Source of the DNA: Eleginops maclovinus
Taxonomy: Eukaryota; Chordata; Actinopteri; Perciformes; Eleginopidae
Direction: 5' to 3'
NCBI RefSeq assembly: GCF_036324505.1
Contig: NC_086350.1
Coordinates: forward strand, 22,367,640 to 22,431,639
Length of the DNA stretch: 64,000 nt
Part shown: positions 34,499 to 46,219 of the stretch, piece after piece
Layout: every line of letters starts with the position of its first letter
Numbering within the stretch: the stretch's first letter is position 1
The notes under the pieces: generated by a model
The model's input: the letters and a program-made list of their open reading frames with translations, nothing else
Databases searched by the model: none
What the model was told of the DNA's origin: nothing
Program-made: the position numbers and the translations under genes

Positions 34499-37400
34499 TA
34501 TTGCAGAAAGAAGAGACCAGTGATGGAGTAAAGGGCCCTCCCTTGGTGGGTCCCAGGAACGAGGGAGAGGTGGAAGTCAATGGAATAAAGTGCAGGGCCC
34601 TCATCGACTCTGGCTCCCAAGTAACAACTGTTACTGACACATACTGGCGTAACCACCCCATCCTTCGAGAGCAAAAGCTGCAGTCCTCTAAAGTACCCAT
34701 AGAAGGCGCTGGAGGCCAGAAAGTGCTTCATCGAGGTGTCCTGTGCATCGAATTGAAGGTAATGGGAAAAGAGTACAAGACTGTACCAGCTTTTGTCGTT
34801 CCAGATTCTGAATATCGCTCCACAGTCCCTCTGCTTGTAGGGACCAATGTCACTCGTGCTGTCAAAAGCCATCTCCAAGCAACCTATGGCCAGCAGTTTC
34901 TCCACCAAGTCAAAGAAAGCCATCCAGAGTGGTACACAGCTCTACTGGAGGTTGGAGACACCAAACAGAGTGAAGGCGATGACACAGTGGGCCCTGTTGT
35001 GTACACCGGCCGGAAGATCTGCATTCCTGGAGGGAAAGAGATGGACTTAATGTGCAAGATTAAAGCAGGCCCACAGAGGAAGACTTACACAGCCCTGATT
35101 GAAGGCCACCCATCCCTGCAGCTCCCTCAAGATCTTTTGGTTGCAAAAGTGCTTGCTGATGTGAAAAGAGGCTGTGCCCCAGTCAGAGTAATGAACCTGT
35201 CCCAGCGTGCTATTATAATCAAACCGCATACACAACTAGCCAATGCTTTCCTGGTGGACAATGTTGTGGAGTTTCCTGATAAAAAGCAGGGGGACGGGGA
35301 AAGTGAAGGGGACAATGGAGCCTGTCTGAGCTTCGATCAGGTGGTGGCGGGCTGTGCGGTGGATCTTAGTGAAGCGGCGGTGGAGAACGAACACCAGCGC
35401 TCCCTCCTTAGGGAGCTGGTGGAGAAGAATGCAGGTGTGTTCTCACAGAATCCCACAGACTATGGCCACACAAAGACTGTGCAGCATGAAATCCCTCTGG
35501 TTGACTCTAAGCCCTTTCGGCTTCCATATCGCAAGATCCCCCCCTCCCAGTGGCAGGATGTCAGACGATTGTTGAGTGAGATGGTGGATGCAGGAGTCAT
35601 CCGGCCTAGTAAGAGCCCATATGCATCACCCGTAGTGATCGTAACTAAGAAAGATGGGTCACTGAGGCTGTGCATCGATTATAGGAAGCTCAACTCCTGC
35701 GGCACAAGAGACGCTTTCCCTCTGCCACGGATAGAGGAGGCCCTGGAGGCTCTGGGTCAAGCAAAGTACTTCTCCACTCTCGACCTCACATCTGGTTATT
35801 GGCAGGTGGAAGTAGCGGAGCAGGACAGGCACAAGACGGCGTTCAGTACTCCCATGGGGCTGTTTGAGGCTAACAGAATGCCGTTTGGGCTACAGAACGC
35901 TCCGTCCACCTTCCAGAGACTCATGACCTGCTGCTTTGGTGATCTCAACTTCACTCATCTCCTGATTTATCTCGATGACCTCATTATATTCTCCAAAACC
36001 TTTGATGAGCATCTGGAGAGATTGCAGCTGGTGTTTGATCGGCTTCGAGAGCATGGCTTGAAGTTAAAGCCCTCCAAGTGCTGGCTGGTGAGGGAAGAGG
36101 TGCAGTATTTGGGTCACTTGGTGTCTGCAGAGGGCGTCAGGACAGACCCGGAGAAGATCAGCAGGGTCAAGGAGTGGGCGCGGCCTACCAACCGGAGAGA
36201 AGTGTTGCAGTTTTTGGGATTTGCTGGATACTACAGACGGTATGTGCAGGGCTACTCCGCCTTAGCTGCTCCCTTGTACCGTCTCACCTCTGGTGACCCC
36301 AGGAAGAAAAAGAGAGGTGGAAAGAGAAGTGTGGATCCTGACCCACCCTTCCTGTGGACTAATGAGTGTGAGGAGGCATTTCAGTCCCTAAAAAGAAAGC
36401 TGATGACTGCTCCCGTACTGGGCTACCCAGACTACAGCCTGCCGTTTCTCCTTCAGACTGACGCCTCTGGGGGTGGGCTTGGCGCTGTTTTGGCACAGGT
36501 GCAGGATGGAGCTGAGAGGGTCATAGCCTACGCCAGCAGAGGTTTGAGCCCGGCAGAGACGAGGTATCCTGCACACAAACTCGAGTTCCTCGCTCTAAAG
36601 TGGGCGGTGACAGATAAGTTCTATGACCATCTCTACGGACGCAAGTTCTCTGTTCAGACAGACAACAACCCCCTTAAGTATGTGATGACCTCAGCGAAGC
36701 TGGATGCTACGGGCCAGCGGTGGGTGTCGCGGCTGTCTGCATTCGACTTCGACATCCAATACAGACGGGGGCAGAGTAACTCAAATGCCGATGCTCTCTC
36801 TCGTTTGTCCACTCAGGAAGTAACCCAGGTCCTACAAACTTGCCCCCAGCGGGTGACCAGCGAGCAGTGGGAGACACAAACCATGCCAGAACCAGAAAGC
36901 CCTCCAGGTGAGGGTGCTGCTGCCTCCACAGAGCCTGTACCCAGCCAACTCCCAGAAGCAAGTGAGCCCTATGGGGACGTGGGGACAGAGTCACTCCCTG
37001 CCATGACAAGGCAGGAGATCCGCACAGCGCAGAAGGGAGACCCTGTGATTGGCCCAGTCTTGCACTTCAGGAGCCGGAACCAAAAACCATGCCGCAGCGA
37101 GAGGGTCGGAGGGGGTGAGCAAGTGTGCCTTCTCTTAAAGGAGTGGAGGAGGCTAACGGTAAAGGATGGAATCATGTACCGCTGCATTCAAGACTGTCAG
37201 AGAGGGGCAGTGGAGCAGCTTCTGCTCCCAGAGAATCTCCGCACAGCAGTCAAGACTGCTCTTCATGATGACTCAGGGCACTTGGGATTTGAGAGGACAT
37301 TGCAGATGATAAGAGAAAGATTTTACTGGCCAAGAATGTTCCAGGAAATCAAGGCGTGGTGTGAACAGTGTGAGAGATGCTGTCTCAGAAAGACTCCTAC

Positions 37401-38694
37401 TGCAAATCTCAGAGCTCCCCTGGTCAGCATCCACAGTAGCACACCGATGGAGCTTGTTTGTGTGGACTTTTTGACCCTGGAGAAATCCAAAGGTGGTATT
37501 GAAAATGTGCTAATTGTGACAGACCACTTCTCCCGCTATGCACAAGCCTACCCCACCAAAGATCAAAAAGCACGCACAGTTGCTAAGGTGCTATGGAGAA
37601 ACTATTTCTGCAGGTTTGGCTTCCCAGCAAAATTGCATGCAGACCAAGGGCGCAATTTTGAAAGTGCTGTTGTGAAAGAGCTGTGCAAGTGTACTGGCAT
37701 CACTAAGACACACACCACACCATACCACCCCCAGGGTAACGGGACCACGGAAAGGTTCAATAGGACCCTGTTAAACATGCTGGGGACGTTAGAGCCTCAC
37801 TTGAAGCCCCGCTGGCATGAGCATTTGGATGCTATGACACATGCATACAACTGCACACGGCATGACTCGACTGGGTTTACACCACATTACCTGATGTTCG
37901 GTAGACATCCCAGACTCCCAGTTGACCTGATTTTTGGGCTCCCCACCAAGAATGAGCCAGGTGGGTACAGTGATTATGTCCAAACTCTCCACGACTGTCT
38001 GTCACAGGCTTACGCTCAGGCCAACCAGATGTCGCGGCAGGCTAAGGAGCAGCAGAAGAAGTACTATGACAGAAAAGCAAAGAGTCAAGTCTTCAGTCCA
38101 GGGGATAGAGTTTTGGTCAAAGTATGTCATGTGGAGGGGCGGCAGAAACTGGGAGACAGGTGGGAGTCTCGTCCATACATTGTGGTGAAAAAGCAACCTG
38201 GCATCCCTGTGTATGTGGTGCAACCAGAGAATGGAGGGACAGAAAGAGTGATTCACCAGAACCTCCTGACACAATGTATGTTTCTCCCAGTTGAGCAGGG
38301 CGGAGGAGCAGTGGGAGAGGAGGCTTTGGATGTGAGAGAGGCCGGCACTGAGTCGGATACAGCTGAGGACTGGATGACGGAGGATGCAGAGGAAAATGTG
38401 GGGAGAACACGAGCTGGGAGAACAAACAGACAGGATGAGCACACAAGCACAGAGAACATGGACATGGATGCAGGACAAATGAGTGGAGGGGAGACAAGTG
38501 GAGCTGTAGTTGGTGACAACACCCCTCAGGGTCCCAGTTTCCCTAGGAGAAACCCACCAAGGAATCGACGTCTCCCACAGAAACTAAGCTGTGAGGCCCA
38601 AGTCATAAAGTCAGAGGGTGACCAGGAGAAGATCAGAAGAGGATGGAAGTTGTGGCAGAGGGTTAAAGCAAGACGAGCAGCAGGCCACGTGTAA
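34447..38694 (+). CDS. Pol polyprotein of the Ty3/Gypsy element
   Basis: The open frame runs from about 34306 to the TAA at 38692-38694, overlapping gag; expression is expected by -1 frameshifting at 34441, so no ATG is needed. In order: aspartic protease (ALIDSGSQVTTV, near 34600), reverse transcriptase (YLDDLIIF near 35968), RNase H (TDASGGGLGAVLAQ near 36459), an HHCC zinc region (HLGFERTLQMI...CEQCERC, near 37280-37380), integrase core with the DDE residues in VCVDFLTL, HADQGRNFES and GNGTTERFNRT, and a C-terminal SH3-like part (GDRVLVKV...GDRWESRPY). A 120-residue acidic/basic tail follows. No chromodomain is evident. No frame break is seen. Confidence 0.95.
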   Translation, partial: RLEPMVAGETMGGQQGPLLQKEETSDGVKGPPLVGPRNEGEVEVNGIKCRALIDSGSQVTTVTDTYWRNHPILREQKLQSSKVPIEGAGGQKVLHRGVLCIELKVMGKEYKTVPAFVVPDSEYRSTVPLLVGTNVTRAVKSHLQATYGQQFLHQVKESHPEWYTALLEVGDTKQSEGDDTVGPVVYTGRKICIPGGKEMDLMCKIKAGPQRKTYTALIEGHPSLQLPQDLLVAKVLADVKRGCAPVRVMNLSQRAIIIKPHTQLANAFLVDNVVEFPDKKQGDGESEGDNGACLSFDQVVAGCAVDLSEAAVENEHQRSLLRELVEKNAGVFSQNPTDYGHTKTVQHEIPLVDSKPFRLPYRKIPPSQWQDVRRLLSEMVDAGVIRPSKSPYASPVVIVTKKDGSLRLCIDYRKLNSCGTRDAFPLPRIEEALEALGQAKYFSTLDLTSGYWQVEVAEQDRHKTAFSTPMGLFEANRMPFGLQNAPSTFQRLMTCCFGDLNFTHLLIYLDDLIIFSKTFDEHLERLQLVFDRLREHGLKLKPSKCWLVREEVQYLGHLVSAEGVRTDPEKISRVKEWARPTNRREVLQFLGFAGYYRRYVQGYSALAAPLYRLTSGDPRKKKRGGKRSVDPDPPFLWTNECEEAFQSLKRKLMTAPVLGYPDYSLPFLLQTDASGGGLGAVLAQVQDGAERVIAYASRGLSPAETRYPAHKLEFLALKWAVTDKFYDHLYGRKFSVQTDNNPLKYVMTSAKLDATGQRWVSRLSAFDFDIQYRRGQSNSNADALSRLSTQEVTQVLQTCPQRVTSEQWETQTMPEPESPPGEGAAASTEPVPSQLPEASEPYGDVGTESLPAMTRQEIRTAQKGDPVIGPVLHFRSRNQKPCRSERVGGGEQVCLLLKEWRRLTVKDGIMYRCIQDCQRGAVEQLLLPENLRTAVKTALHDDSGHLGFERTLQMIRERFYWPRMFQEIKAWCEQCERCCLRKTPTANLRAPLVSIHSSTPMELVCVDFLTLEKSKGGIENVLIVTDHFSRYAQAYPTKDQKARTVAKVLWRNYFCRFGFPAKLHADQGRNFESAVVKELCKCTGITKTHTTPYHPQGNGTTERFNRTLLNMLGTLEPHLKPRWHEHLDAMTHAYNCTRHDSTGFTPHYLMFGRHPRLPVDLIFGLPTKNEPGGYSDYVQTLHDCLSQAYAQANQMSRQAKEQQKKYYDRKAKSQVFSPGDRVLVKVCHVEGRQKLGDRWESRPYIVVKKQPGIPVYVVQPENGGTERVIHQNLLTQCMFLPVEQGGGAVGEEALDVREAGTESDTAEDWMTEDAEENVGRTRAGRTNRQDEHTSTENMDMDAGQMSGGETSGAVVGDNTPQGPSFPRRNPPRNRRLPQKLSCEAQVIKSEGDQEKIRRGWKLWQRVKARRAAGHV

Positions 38695-38890
38695 CACAGC
38701 AGTTGTAGTACTGAGTATCTGAGTGGTAGTTACATACGCAGTCATGACACAACCCAATCATTTATTCACCACACATGTATTACCTCTAATGAATTTTTCA
38801 TTGTTTGAGCGCCACACGTTAAGTGGGTGGTCTTTGTTCTGTTTATATTTACATGTTTGGTTTCATCTGATGGCTGGGACGCCATCAATT

Positions 38891-38904
38891 AAAGAAGGGG
38901 CGGA
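38891..38904 (+). promoter_or_regulatory. Polypurine tract
   Basis: AAAGAAGGGGCGGA directly precedes the 3' LTR; it would prime plus-strand DNA. One C interrupts the purines. Confidence 0.75.
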
Positions 38905-39556
38905 TGTAAGGTAGTGACCTGTTTGCGCCACAGGGTGGCACTGTGGCGCTGTTGACGCAAGTTTCTGAGGTTTGCTCCGGGAGGGACGCCATGTTTTTTT
39001 TAGTGTATCTGCCTGTGTTCTGGAAGGTAAGCGTGGTCATAGCGTCCCGCATTATCAAATGTTATGTTAGAACCGATTCCTTTTTTTGTTGGTTTGCTCA
39101 CGTTTATTGTTCAGTCACATGTCCGACTAAAGTCCGCTGTTGTTATTAACATTGTGTTTGACTGTTTGACGTCTTAATCGTGTGGTGAGTGGGTGGCTAG
39201 CATGCTACTGGGGCCTGTGTGAGCAGGGCGGGAATGTGTGTCTTGTGTTGGCGGTTTAACAGTGATGTTTATTTTTTTATTTTGTGATATATGTTGTTGT
39301 TGTTTTTTTTTTAAGTTGATTATTGTTTAAGAAGATTTATTGAGAGTGTATCTGCCTGTGTTCTGGAAGGTGTCCATGAAGTCTGGTGGAACAAAGAATA
39401 AAAAAAGGTCTCGGCCACAATCCGAACTCCTGTGTCCGGTGTCTCCTTCCCTCCGCTCGCTCCTCGACAAATAAACAACAATTAATAAACACAACGCAGA
39501 GTCCAGGGGAGGTGAAGAGGGTCTGGCAGCGGACGCGTCAGAGGCAGCGGGTTACA
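38905..39556 (+). repeat. 3' LTR
   Basis: 652 bp, almost identical to the 5' LTR. Differences noted: T/C in AGCATG(T/C)TAC, C/T in GACGCG(C/T)CAG, and a 4-base CCAT present only here. Confidence 0.95.
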
Positions 39557-39636
39557 TAAACACCAGCTTTAGTTTAGTTATTTGAGGTACATAACATTAT
39601 ACATAGGGAGTTGTATCTTTAGTTAGGGGTGAGTGT

Positions 39637-39652
39637 GGCTCTTAAAAGAGCC
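39637..39652 (-). terminator. Histone 3' stem-loop (H2A)
   Basis: A perfect GGCTCTTTTAAGAGCC on the minus strand, 28 bp past the H2A stop. Confidence 0.95.
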
Positions 39653-39680
39653 GTTGGTTAGATTGAGATGGTTTGGTCGT

Positions 39681-40386
<706 letters not shown>

Positions 40387-40886
40387 NNNNNNNNNNNNNN
40401 NNNNNNNNNNNNNNNNNNNNNNNNNNNNNNNNNNNNNNNNNNNNNNNNNNNNNNNNNNNNNNNNNNNNNNNNNNNNNNNNNNNNNNNNNNNNNNNNNNNN
40501 NNNNNNNNNNNNNNNNNNNNNNNNNNNNNNNNNNNNNNNNNNNNNNNNNNNNNNNNNNNNNNNNNNNNNNNNNNNNNNNNNNNNNNNNNNNNNNNNNNNN
40601 NNNNNNNNNNNNNNNNNNNNNNNNNNNNNNNNNNNNNNNNNNNNNNNNNNNNNNNNNNNNNNNNNNNNNNNNNNNNNNNNNNNNNNNNNNNNNNNNNNNN
40701 NNNNNNNNNNNNNNNNNNNNNNNNNNNNNNNNNNNNNNNNNNNNNNNNNNNNNNNNNNNNNNNNNNNNNNNNNNNNNNNNNNNNNNNNNNNNNNNNNNNN
40801 NNNNNNNNNNNNNNNNNNNNNNNNNNNNNNNNNNNNNNNNNNNNNNNNNNNNNNNNNNNNNNNNNNNNNNNNNNNNNNNNNNNNNN
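40387..40886. other. Assembly gap, 500 N
   Basis: Exactly 500 N, a placeholder. By comparison with the other promoters it should contain an H3 gene. Confidence 1.
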
Positions 40887-41141
40887 GAAAAACCCAAAAA
40901 AATTTAAAAGTTTGATAAGAGGAATGTCATTTTTTTTCCCCTGCCAAACAGTAAACTTTTATTGCACAATATGAGGTTTTAAAAAGTATATTCAATAACA
41001 TCTAGTTTATTTAAATCCCCCAGGATGAGTGGCTGACTGGATCCAATGGCCTATCAGTCATCAAATTTAAAAGCAGCATGGGAATCGTTTTAGATGGACA
41101 AATAGGTTTTGGGGAAAAAGCCCTTCAATGAAAAGTGAGGT
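40887..41141. other. Sequence between gap and H3 stem-loop
   Basis: This is 3' flank of the minus-strand H3 gene; the first bases next to the gap have error-like homopolymers. No gene is seen. Confidence 0.4.
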
Positions 41142-41789
41142 GGCTCTTAAAGGAATACTCCGGAGTAAATTCACCCTAGGTTAATTTGAACCGTGACATC
41201 CAGCCAAGTAGCGCACCCGAAGTTTTCCAATCTTGTCCGAACATCAGCCGAGTTACGGAGTTCTCCCAAATAGCTTAGTACACGCGCTAACGGAACCTCG
41301 ACCTATCTCCAAAATTACCACACTACAATCACCTGTTATGACACCAAACTTCTGCAGTAGTATAAATGTGGTCTGTACTCACAAAACGATGCATTTCGAA
41401 GTTTGTACATAGTCCAGGAGTGTATTAGTATCAACACAAGCCGAGATAGACTTCTAATCTGCTAAAGCTGCGTTCGACGTCACCTTCCTTGATCTGGAAT
41501 AGCCCAGTGACTGGACTATGTACAAACTTCGAAATGCATCGTTTTGTGAGTACAGACCACATTTATACTACTGCAGAAGTTTGGTGTCATAACAGGTGAT
41601 TGTAGTGTGGTAATTTTGGAGATAGGTCGAGGTTCCGTTAGCGCGAGTACTAAGCTATTTGGGAGAACTCCGTAACTCGGCTGATGTTCGGACAAGATTG
41701 GAAAAACTTCGGGTGCGCTACTTGGCTGGATGTCACGGTTCAAATTAACCTAGGGTGAATTTACTCCGGAGTATTCCTTTAAAAGAGCC
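41142..41789 (-). terminator. H3 histone stem-loop split by a MITE
   Basis: The left half GGCTCTTAA (41142-41150) and right half TTAAAAGAGCC (41779-41789) rejoin, after removing the insertion and one TTAA copy, into a normal histone stem-loop. The H3 gene at 41824 therefore had a standard 3' end before insertion. Confidence 0.93.
41151..41778. mobile_element. Foldback MITE with TTAA target duplication
   Basis: 628 bp. The arms, 41151-41416 (266 bp) and 41512-41778 (267 bp), are nearly perfect inverted copies, starting AGGAATACTCCGGAGTAAAT. A 95-bp unique centre separates them. The flanking TTAA copies (41147-41150, 41779-41782) indicate a piggyBac- or Kolobok-type transposase acting in trans. 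There is no coding capacity. Confidence 0.95.
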
Positions 41790-41823
41790 TTTGTGTGTTG
41801 GTGGACTTGTTTTGGGTCCGTCT

Positions 41824-42234
<411 letters not shown>

Positions 42235-42558
42235 GCCTGTTAAGTCTTTCTCTAATATGGAGAAAATGTTGTGAAAACATAAGTCATGCGACTCTATAAG
42301 CTTTGGGAAAGGCTTATGAAATGGTGACGCTGCTTCAGACCTCTGGCCCCGGATTGGTGAGTTTTCCTTCTTGAGCTCAGCACCGCTTAGAGGTGCAACC
42401 CACCCACCTGAATCTCCGCTGCCTATTGGTGGATTATGTTTTTTAAAAGCCCGACTAAAACCAGAGTGTGACGTCACCTGATCTGCTGATATATAAAGCA
42501 ACGTTGCTGTCTTCGTTTTACCATATCTCTTGTACCAACCTTGTGATCACATCTCAAA
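42235..42558. promoter_or_regulatory. Divergent H3/H2A promoter
   Basis: TATA boxes face both ways: TATATAAA at 42490-42497 for H2A and a TTATAG box near 42295-42301 for H3. Inverted CCAAT motifs (ATTGG) lie at 42353-42357 and 42425-42429, and a TGACGTCA-like CRE (GTGACGTCAC) near 42470. The spacing of about 324 bp suits coordinated S-phase expression. Confidence 0.8.
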
Positions 42559-42955
<397 letters not shown>

Positions 42956-42968
42956 TAAACAAACCAAC

Positions 42969-42984
42969 GACTCTTTTAAGAGCG
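42969..42984 (+). terminator. Degenerate histone stem-loop (H2A copy)
   Basis: GACTCTTTTAAGAGCG keeps the upper stem and loop, but the two basal base pairs (GG/CC) are mismatched. This may weaken SLBP binding. Confidence 0.7.
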
Positions 42985-44100
42985 ACTCGCTCCTCTGATA
43001 AAGACACCAGTTTCCCAACGTTGAAATAACCAGACTCTGTATATATCAACACTAACTCGTCTTTAGCGTTAATTGTATTAATGTTGGCATAATGCTATCT
43101 CATGTTCAGTTGCATAATATTCCTCTGACGCCACTGCTCAATTTAAGCATGTGAGAAATGAGCAAGAGCAAATTCAAAGCCTTATTTATTTTCGTATTCA
43201 GTTTTCAATCCACTTTGAGTTTGTTAGAAATGGCCACGTGGAATGCTTTGTTCAGTCTAAAGACTTCAGACAACAAAAATGTTTTATTGGACATCCTCTC
43301 ACCTAACCAACTCATGCAATAAACTTGTGGTTCTGAAGCCATTTATGTTATGTTTTCAATGATTTCCAGTTATTTAATAAAGGGAGTACATGAAGTAAAA
43401 GTTGTTTGTTTTGTACCTGCCTATTAGTGAGCATTCAGTAAATCACAATACCTGTGCTGGAAAATAATTTAAAACTTCTTTACCTCATTTGTTTATTTTA
43501 ATTCTATAACCTTGTAAACATTACAGAATCACTTGTCAGATGTTATGGTATGATTGAGACCTGTGTCCCGATCTACAACATTCTAAAATCTACATTCACG
43601 TCTATTATTTGACATTGACAAACGGACATGGTGTAATTACCTCTACCCTTGGATTGATTATTCGAGATATCCTGCCAAGATGTCCTTATGCAATGCTCTA
43701 TTAATGATTATCCTTCTGATATCCAAAAACAAATATATAAAATATTGTTAGCATTGTTTTCCCCCTCACCATTTGCATTTATGCAAATTCATGTTCTTTG
43801 TTTTACCTCTGGATTGTTGTATGGAGGGACTGTTTCTAAAACGGATTCGACATAGTCTACTCCAAATAATTGATTTAGGTTTTAAAATAGGCATAGTTCT
43901 TCCACCGTTTTAGATTGTACCTTTACCTGAACAAACAACATACTGTAATGTATCAAGAATTTTCTTTTTGCTTTAGTTAATTCTTTACATTTAAATAAAT
44001 GTGTCTCTTCTCTTCTCTTTTTATTTAATAAAGGTGTTTTGATTCTGATTGTATTCTAAAAAGGATGGTCAATGGGTTATCTGTTTAGCGCATGCTCAGT
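42985..44100. other. AT-rich spacer between H2A and H2B
   Basis: No gene is seen. The first 220 bp are repeated in inverted orientation near 63030-63240. Confidence 0.5.
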
Positions 44101-44106
44101 TTCCAA

Positions 44107-44159
44107 CCAATCGCCTGCAAGCAACAGCACAGTCTTATTTACATTGAATGGATATATAA
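44107..44159 (+). promoter_or_regulatory. H2B promoter elements
   Basis: CCAAT at 44107-44111, an octamer-like ATTTACAT at 44137-44144 (consensus ATTTGCAT, one mismatch), and TATATAA at 44153-44159, about 60 bp before the ATG. The octamer is the Oct-1 site that drives H2B in S phase. Confidence 0.75.
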
Positions 44160-44217
44160 CAAACTGTGATGTGGCCGGTTGAGTACGTCTTACTGTGTCT
44201 AGCCTCAGTTACTAATC

Positions 44218-44595
44218 ATGCCTGATGCACCACCCGTCAAAGCGCCCAAGAAGGGCTCCAAGAAAGCCGTCTCCAAGAGCGTCAGCAAGGCTGGTAAGAA
44301 GAGGAGAAAGTCCAGGAAGGAGAGCTACGCCATCTACGTGTACAAAGTGATGAAGCAGGTCCACCCCGACACCGGCATCTCCTCCAAGGCTATGGGCATC
44401 ATGAACTGCTTTGTGAGCGACATCTTTGAGCGCATCGCCGGTGAGGCCTCTCGTCTGGCTCACTACAACAAGCGCTCCACCATCACCTCCAGGGAGATTC
44501 AGACCGCTGTCCGCCTGCTGCTGCCCGGAGAGCTGGCTAAACACGCTGTCTCTGAGGGCACCAAGGCTGTGACCAAGTACACCAGCTCCAAGTAA
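44218..44595 (+). CDS. Histone H2B, intact
   Basis: A 125-residue canonical H2B. The N-terminal tail starts [20 protein letters not shown], the core includes [20 protein letters not shown] and [20 protein letters not shown], and it ends AVTKYTSSK, with the ubiquitylated lysine in VTKYTSSK. It dimerises with H2A. CCAAT, octamer-like and TATA motifs precede it and a stem-loop follows 30 bp after the stop, so it is replication-dependent. There are no frame breaks. It lies between the H2A and H4 copies on the same strand. Confidence 0.98.
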   Translation: MPDAPPVKAPKKGSKKAVSKSVSKAGKKRRKSRKESYAIYVYKVMKQVHPDTGISSKAMGIMNCFVSDIFERIAGEASRLAHYNKRSTITSREIQTAVRLLLPGELAKHAVSEGTKAVTKYTSSK

Positions 44596-44625
44596 ACTCT
44601 GCTGCTGATATACCAACAACACAAA

Positions 44626-44641
44626 GGCTCTTTTAAGAGCC
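44626..44641 (+). terminator. Histone 3' stem-loop (H2B)
   Basis: A perfect GGCTCTTTTAAGAGCC, 30 bp after the stop, followed by the usual ACCCA. Confidence 0.95.
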
Positions 44642-45542
44642 ACCCACTACATCTACAGACTACTCCTTTTCTTCGCTGAAGTTTAACAATATTTTAATCC
44701 ATTAATGTTTTTTTTTTTCCTTTTTATTTCATGAATAACTAGGGTATATAAACATTGCGGAGTCTTTTTAATCTGTAAAATATTTGTATTTAATTTCTAA
44801 ATAAGGTCTATACTATAATATTTATAACTTTATTTTTTTTATTTTAGCTCCAAGCAATCGAACAGAAATGTCAGCTCAGATTTAAATAAAATGCATTAGT
44901 CACTTACCAATACCTACAGTCATTTATACTATTTTAATGCAGGGTCTCAGGTAGCTATGGACTGACCTTGGCCCCTGCTATTTGCTCCATGATTCTGTGT
45001 GTCATGTATTTGTCAAAATCCTGTTTTCATTTGACCCTACTGTAGTTTTAGACATGCAGGTGAATCTGCCACTTATTCTGTGATGTCACCTTTATTTATA
45101 TGTATTAACCACCAGTTAAGTAACATATTATCTTAGGTGAGACAAATCATATTTGATTTCTGTTTTTGTGTTTCTGTCCTTGCGGATCGATAATTCTTTC
45201 ATTGCTTAAATGAAAAGAATGAATTGACCAACCTCATTTAATTTTGTGAGAGCTAAAACCTATACAGTATTAATACATTACTGGAAGAAGTGTTATTCTT
45301 ATGTGTCTGTTACTTTAAATAGAACATCACTAAATATGTGGTACGTTTCTTTATTAAAAATATAATCATTGTTGTGATTGCAGCACAAATTAACTCTTAA
45401 GTAAATCAAGTACTGTGTATAAGATCCAGTCAACATATACAAAATATTGTTATGTTGAATGAATAGGAAATTATGTTTCCTGAGCCATCATAAACCGTTT
45501 ACAATAAATGAATGCGCAATAACGTATAGTTTTTTTATCTCT
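44642..45542. other. AT-rich spacer between H2B and H4
   Basis: No gene or recognised repeat is seen. Confidence 0.5.
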
Positions 45543-45580
45543 AGACTTTTGGTCTACTGACTTCAGTAGACCAAAAGTCT
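45543..45580. repeat. Perfect 17-bp palindrome (hairpin)
   Basis: AGACTTTTGGTCTACTG and its exact inverse are separated by ACTT. Homology to the inverted copy near 62.75 kb ends within its right arm. Confidence 0.95.
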
Positions 45581-45794
45581 AATATTCAATTATAAATGTT
45601 ATTATGTATATATGATTTTTATTACAAGTTAACGAAGTTTTTATCCAGCCATTAGTATAAAGTCTCACCGTATTTCATAAACAATATTTTAAAGGAATTT
45701 GAAATATTTTGAAAGATGATGTGGATGGCTGCAGGGCTGAGGGCTGCAAGCGTTGGCCCCGCCCAGAAGCTTTCCCGCTCTCCTTCCTCTCTTA

Positions 45795-45817
45795 GGTCCG
45801 CAGTGAATAGTTAAATA
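45795..45817 (+). promoter_or_regulatory. H4 promoter elements
   Basis: GGTCCG at 45795-45800 resembles the H4 subtype element, and TAAATA at 45812-45817 acts as a TATA-like box about 62 bp before the ATG. Confidence 0.55.
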
Positions 45818-45866
45818 CTGCCTGTCAGACCAACGGGAGGCATTCGTTTACAACGACCCAAACTAA

Positions 45867-46190
<324 letters not shown>

Positions 46191-46219
46191 ACGTTTGACA
46201 GTTGGAGAAAAAACCAAAA

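Larger units (their letters stand above)
31297..39556 (+). mobile_element. Full-length Ty3/Gypsy LTR retrotransposon
   Basis: An 8.26 kb element with two LTRs (31297-31944 and 38905-39556), both beginning TGTAAGG and ending GGGTTACA, flanked by the 4-bp direct repeat TAAA. Order is LTR, tRNA-His primer site, gag, frameshift signal, pol (protease, RT, RNase H, integrase), polypurine tract, LTR. Integrase after RNase H places it in Ty3/Gypsy. No envelope gene is seen. The LTRs differ at two substitutions and one 4-bp indel by my reading, so insertion is young. It sits between the H4 fragment and the H2A gene of the histone cluster. Confidence 0.97.

Noticed and set aside
31335..39149. Identical 68-codon ORFs at 31335-31541 and 38943-39149
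   Set aside because: They lie at the same place in both LTRs, so they are duplicated because the LTRs are; no protein family is recognised.
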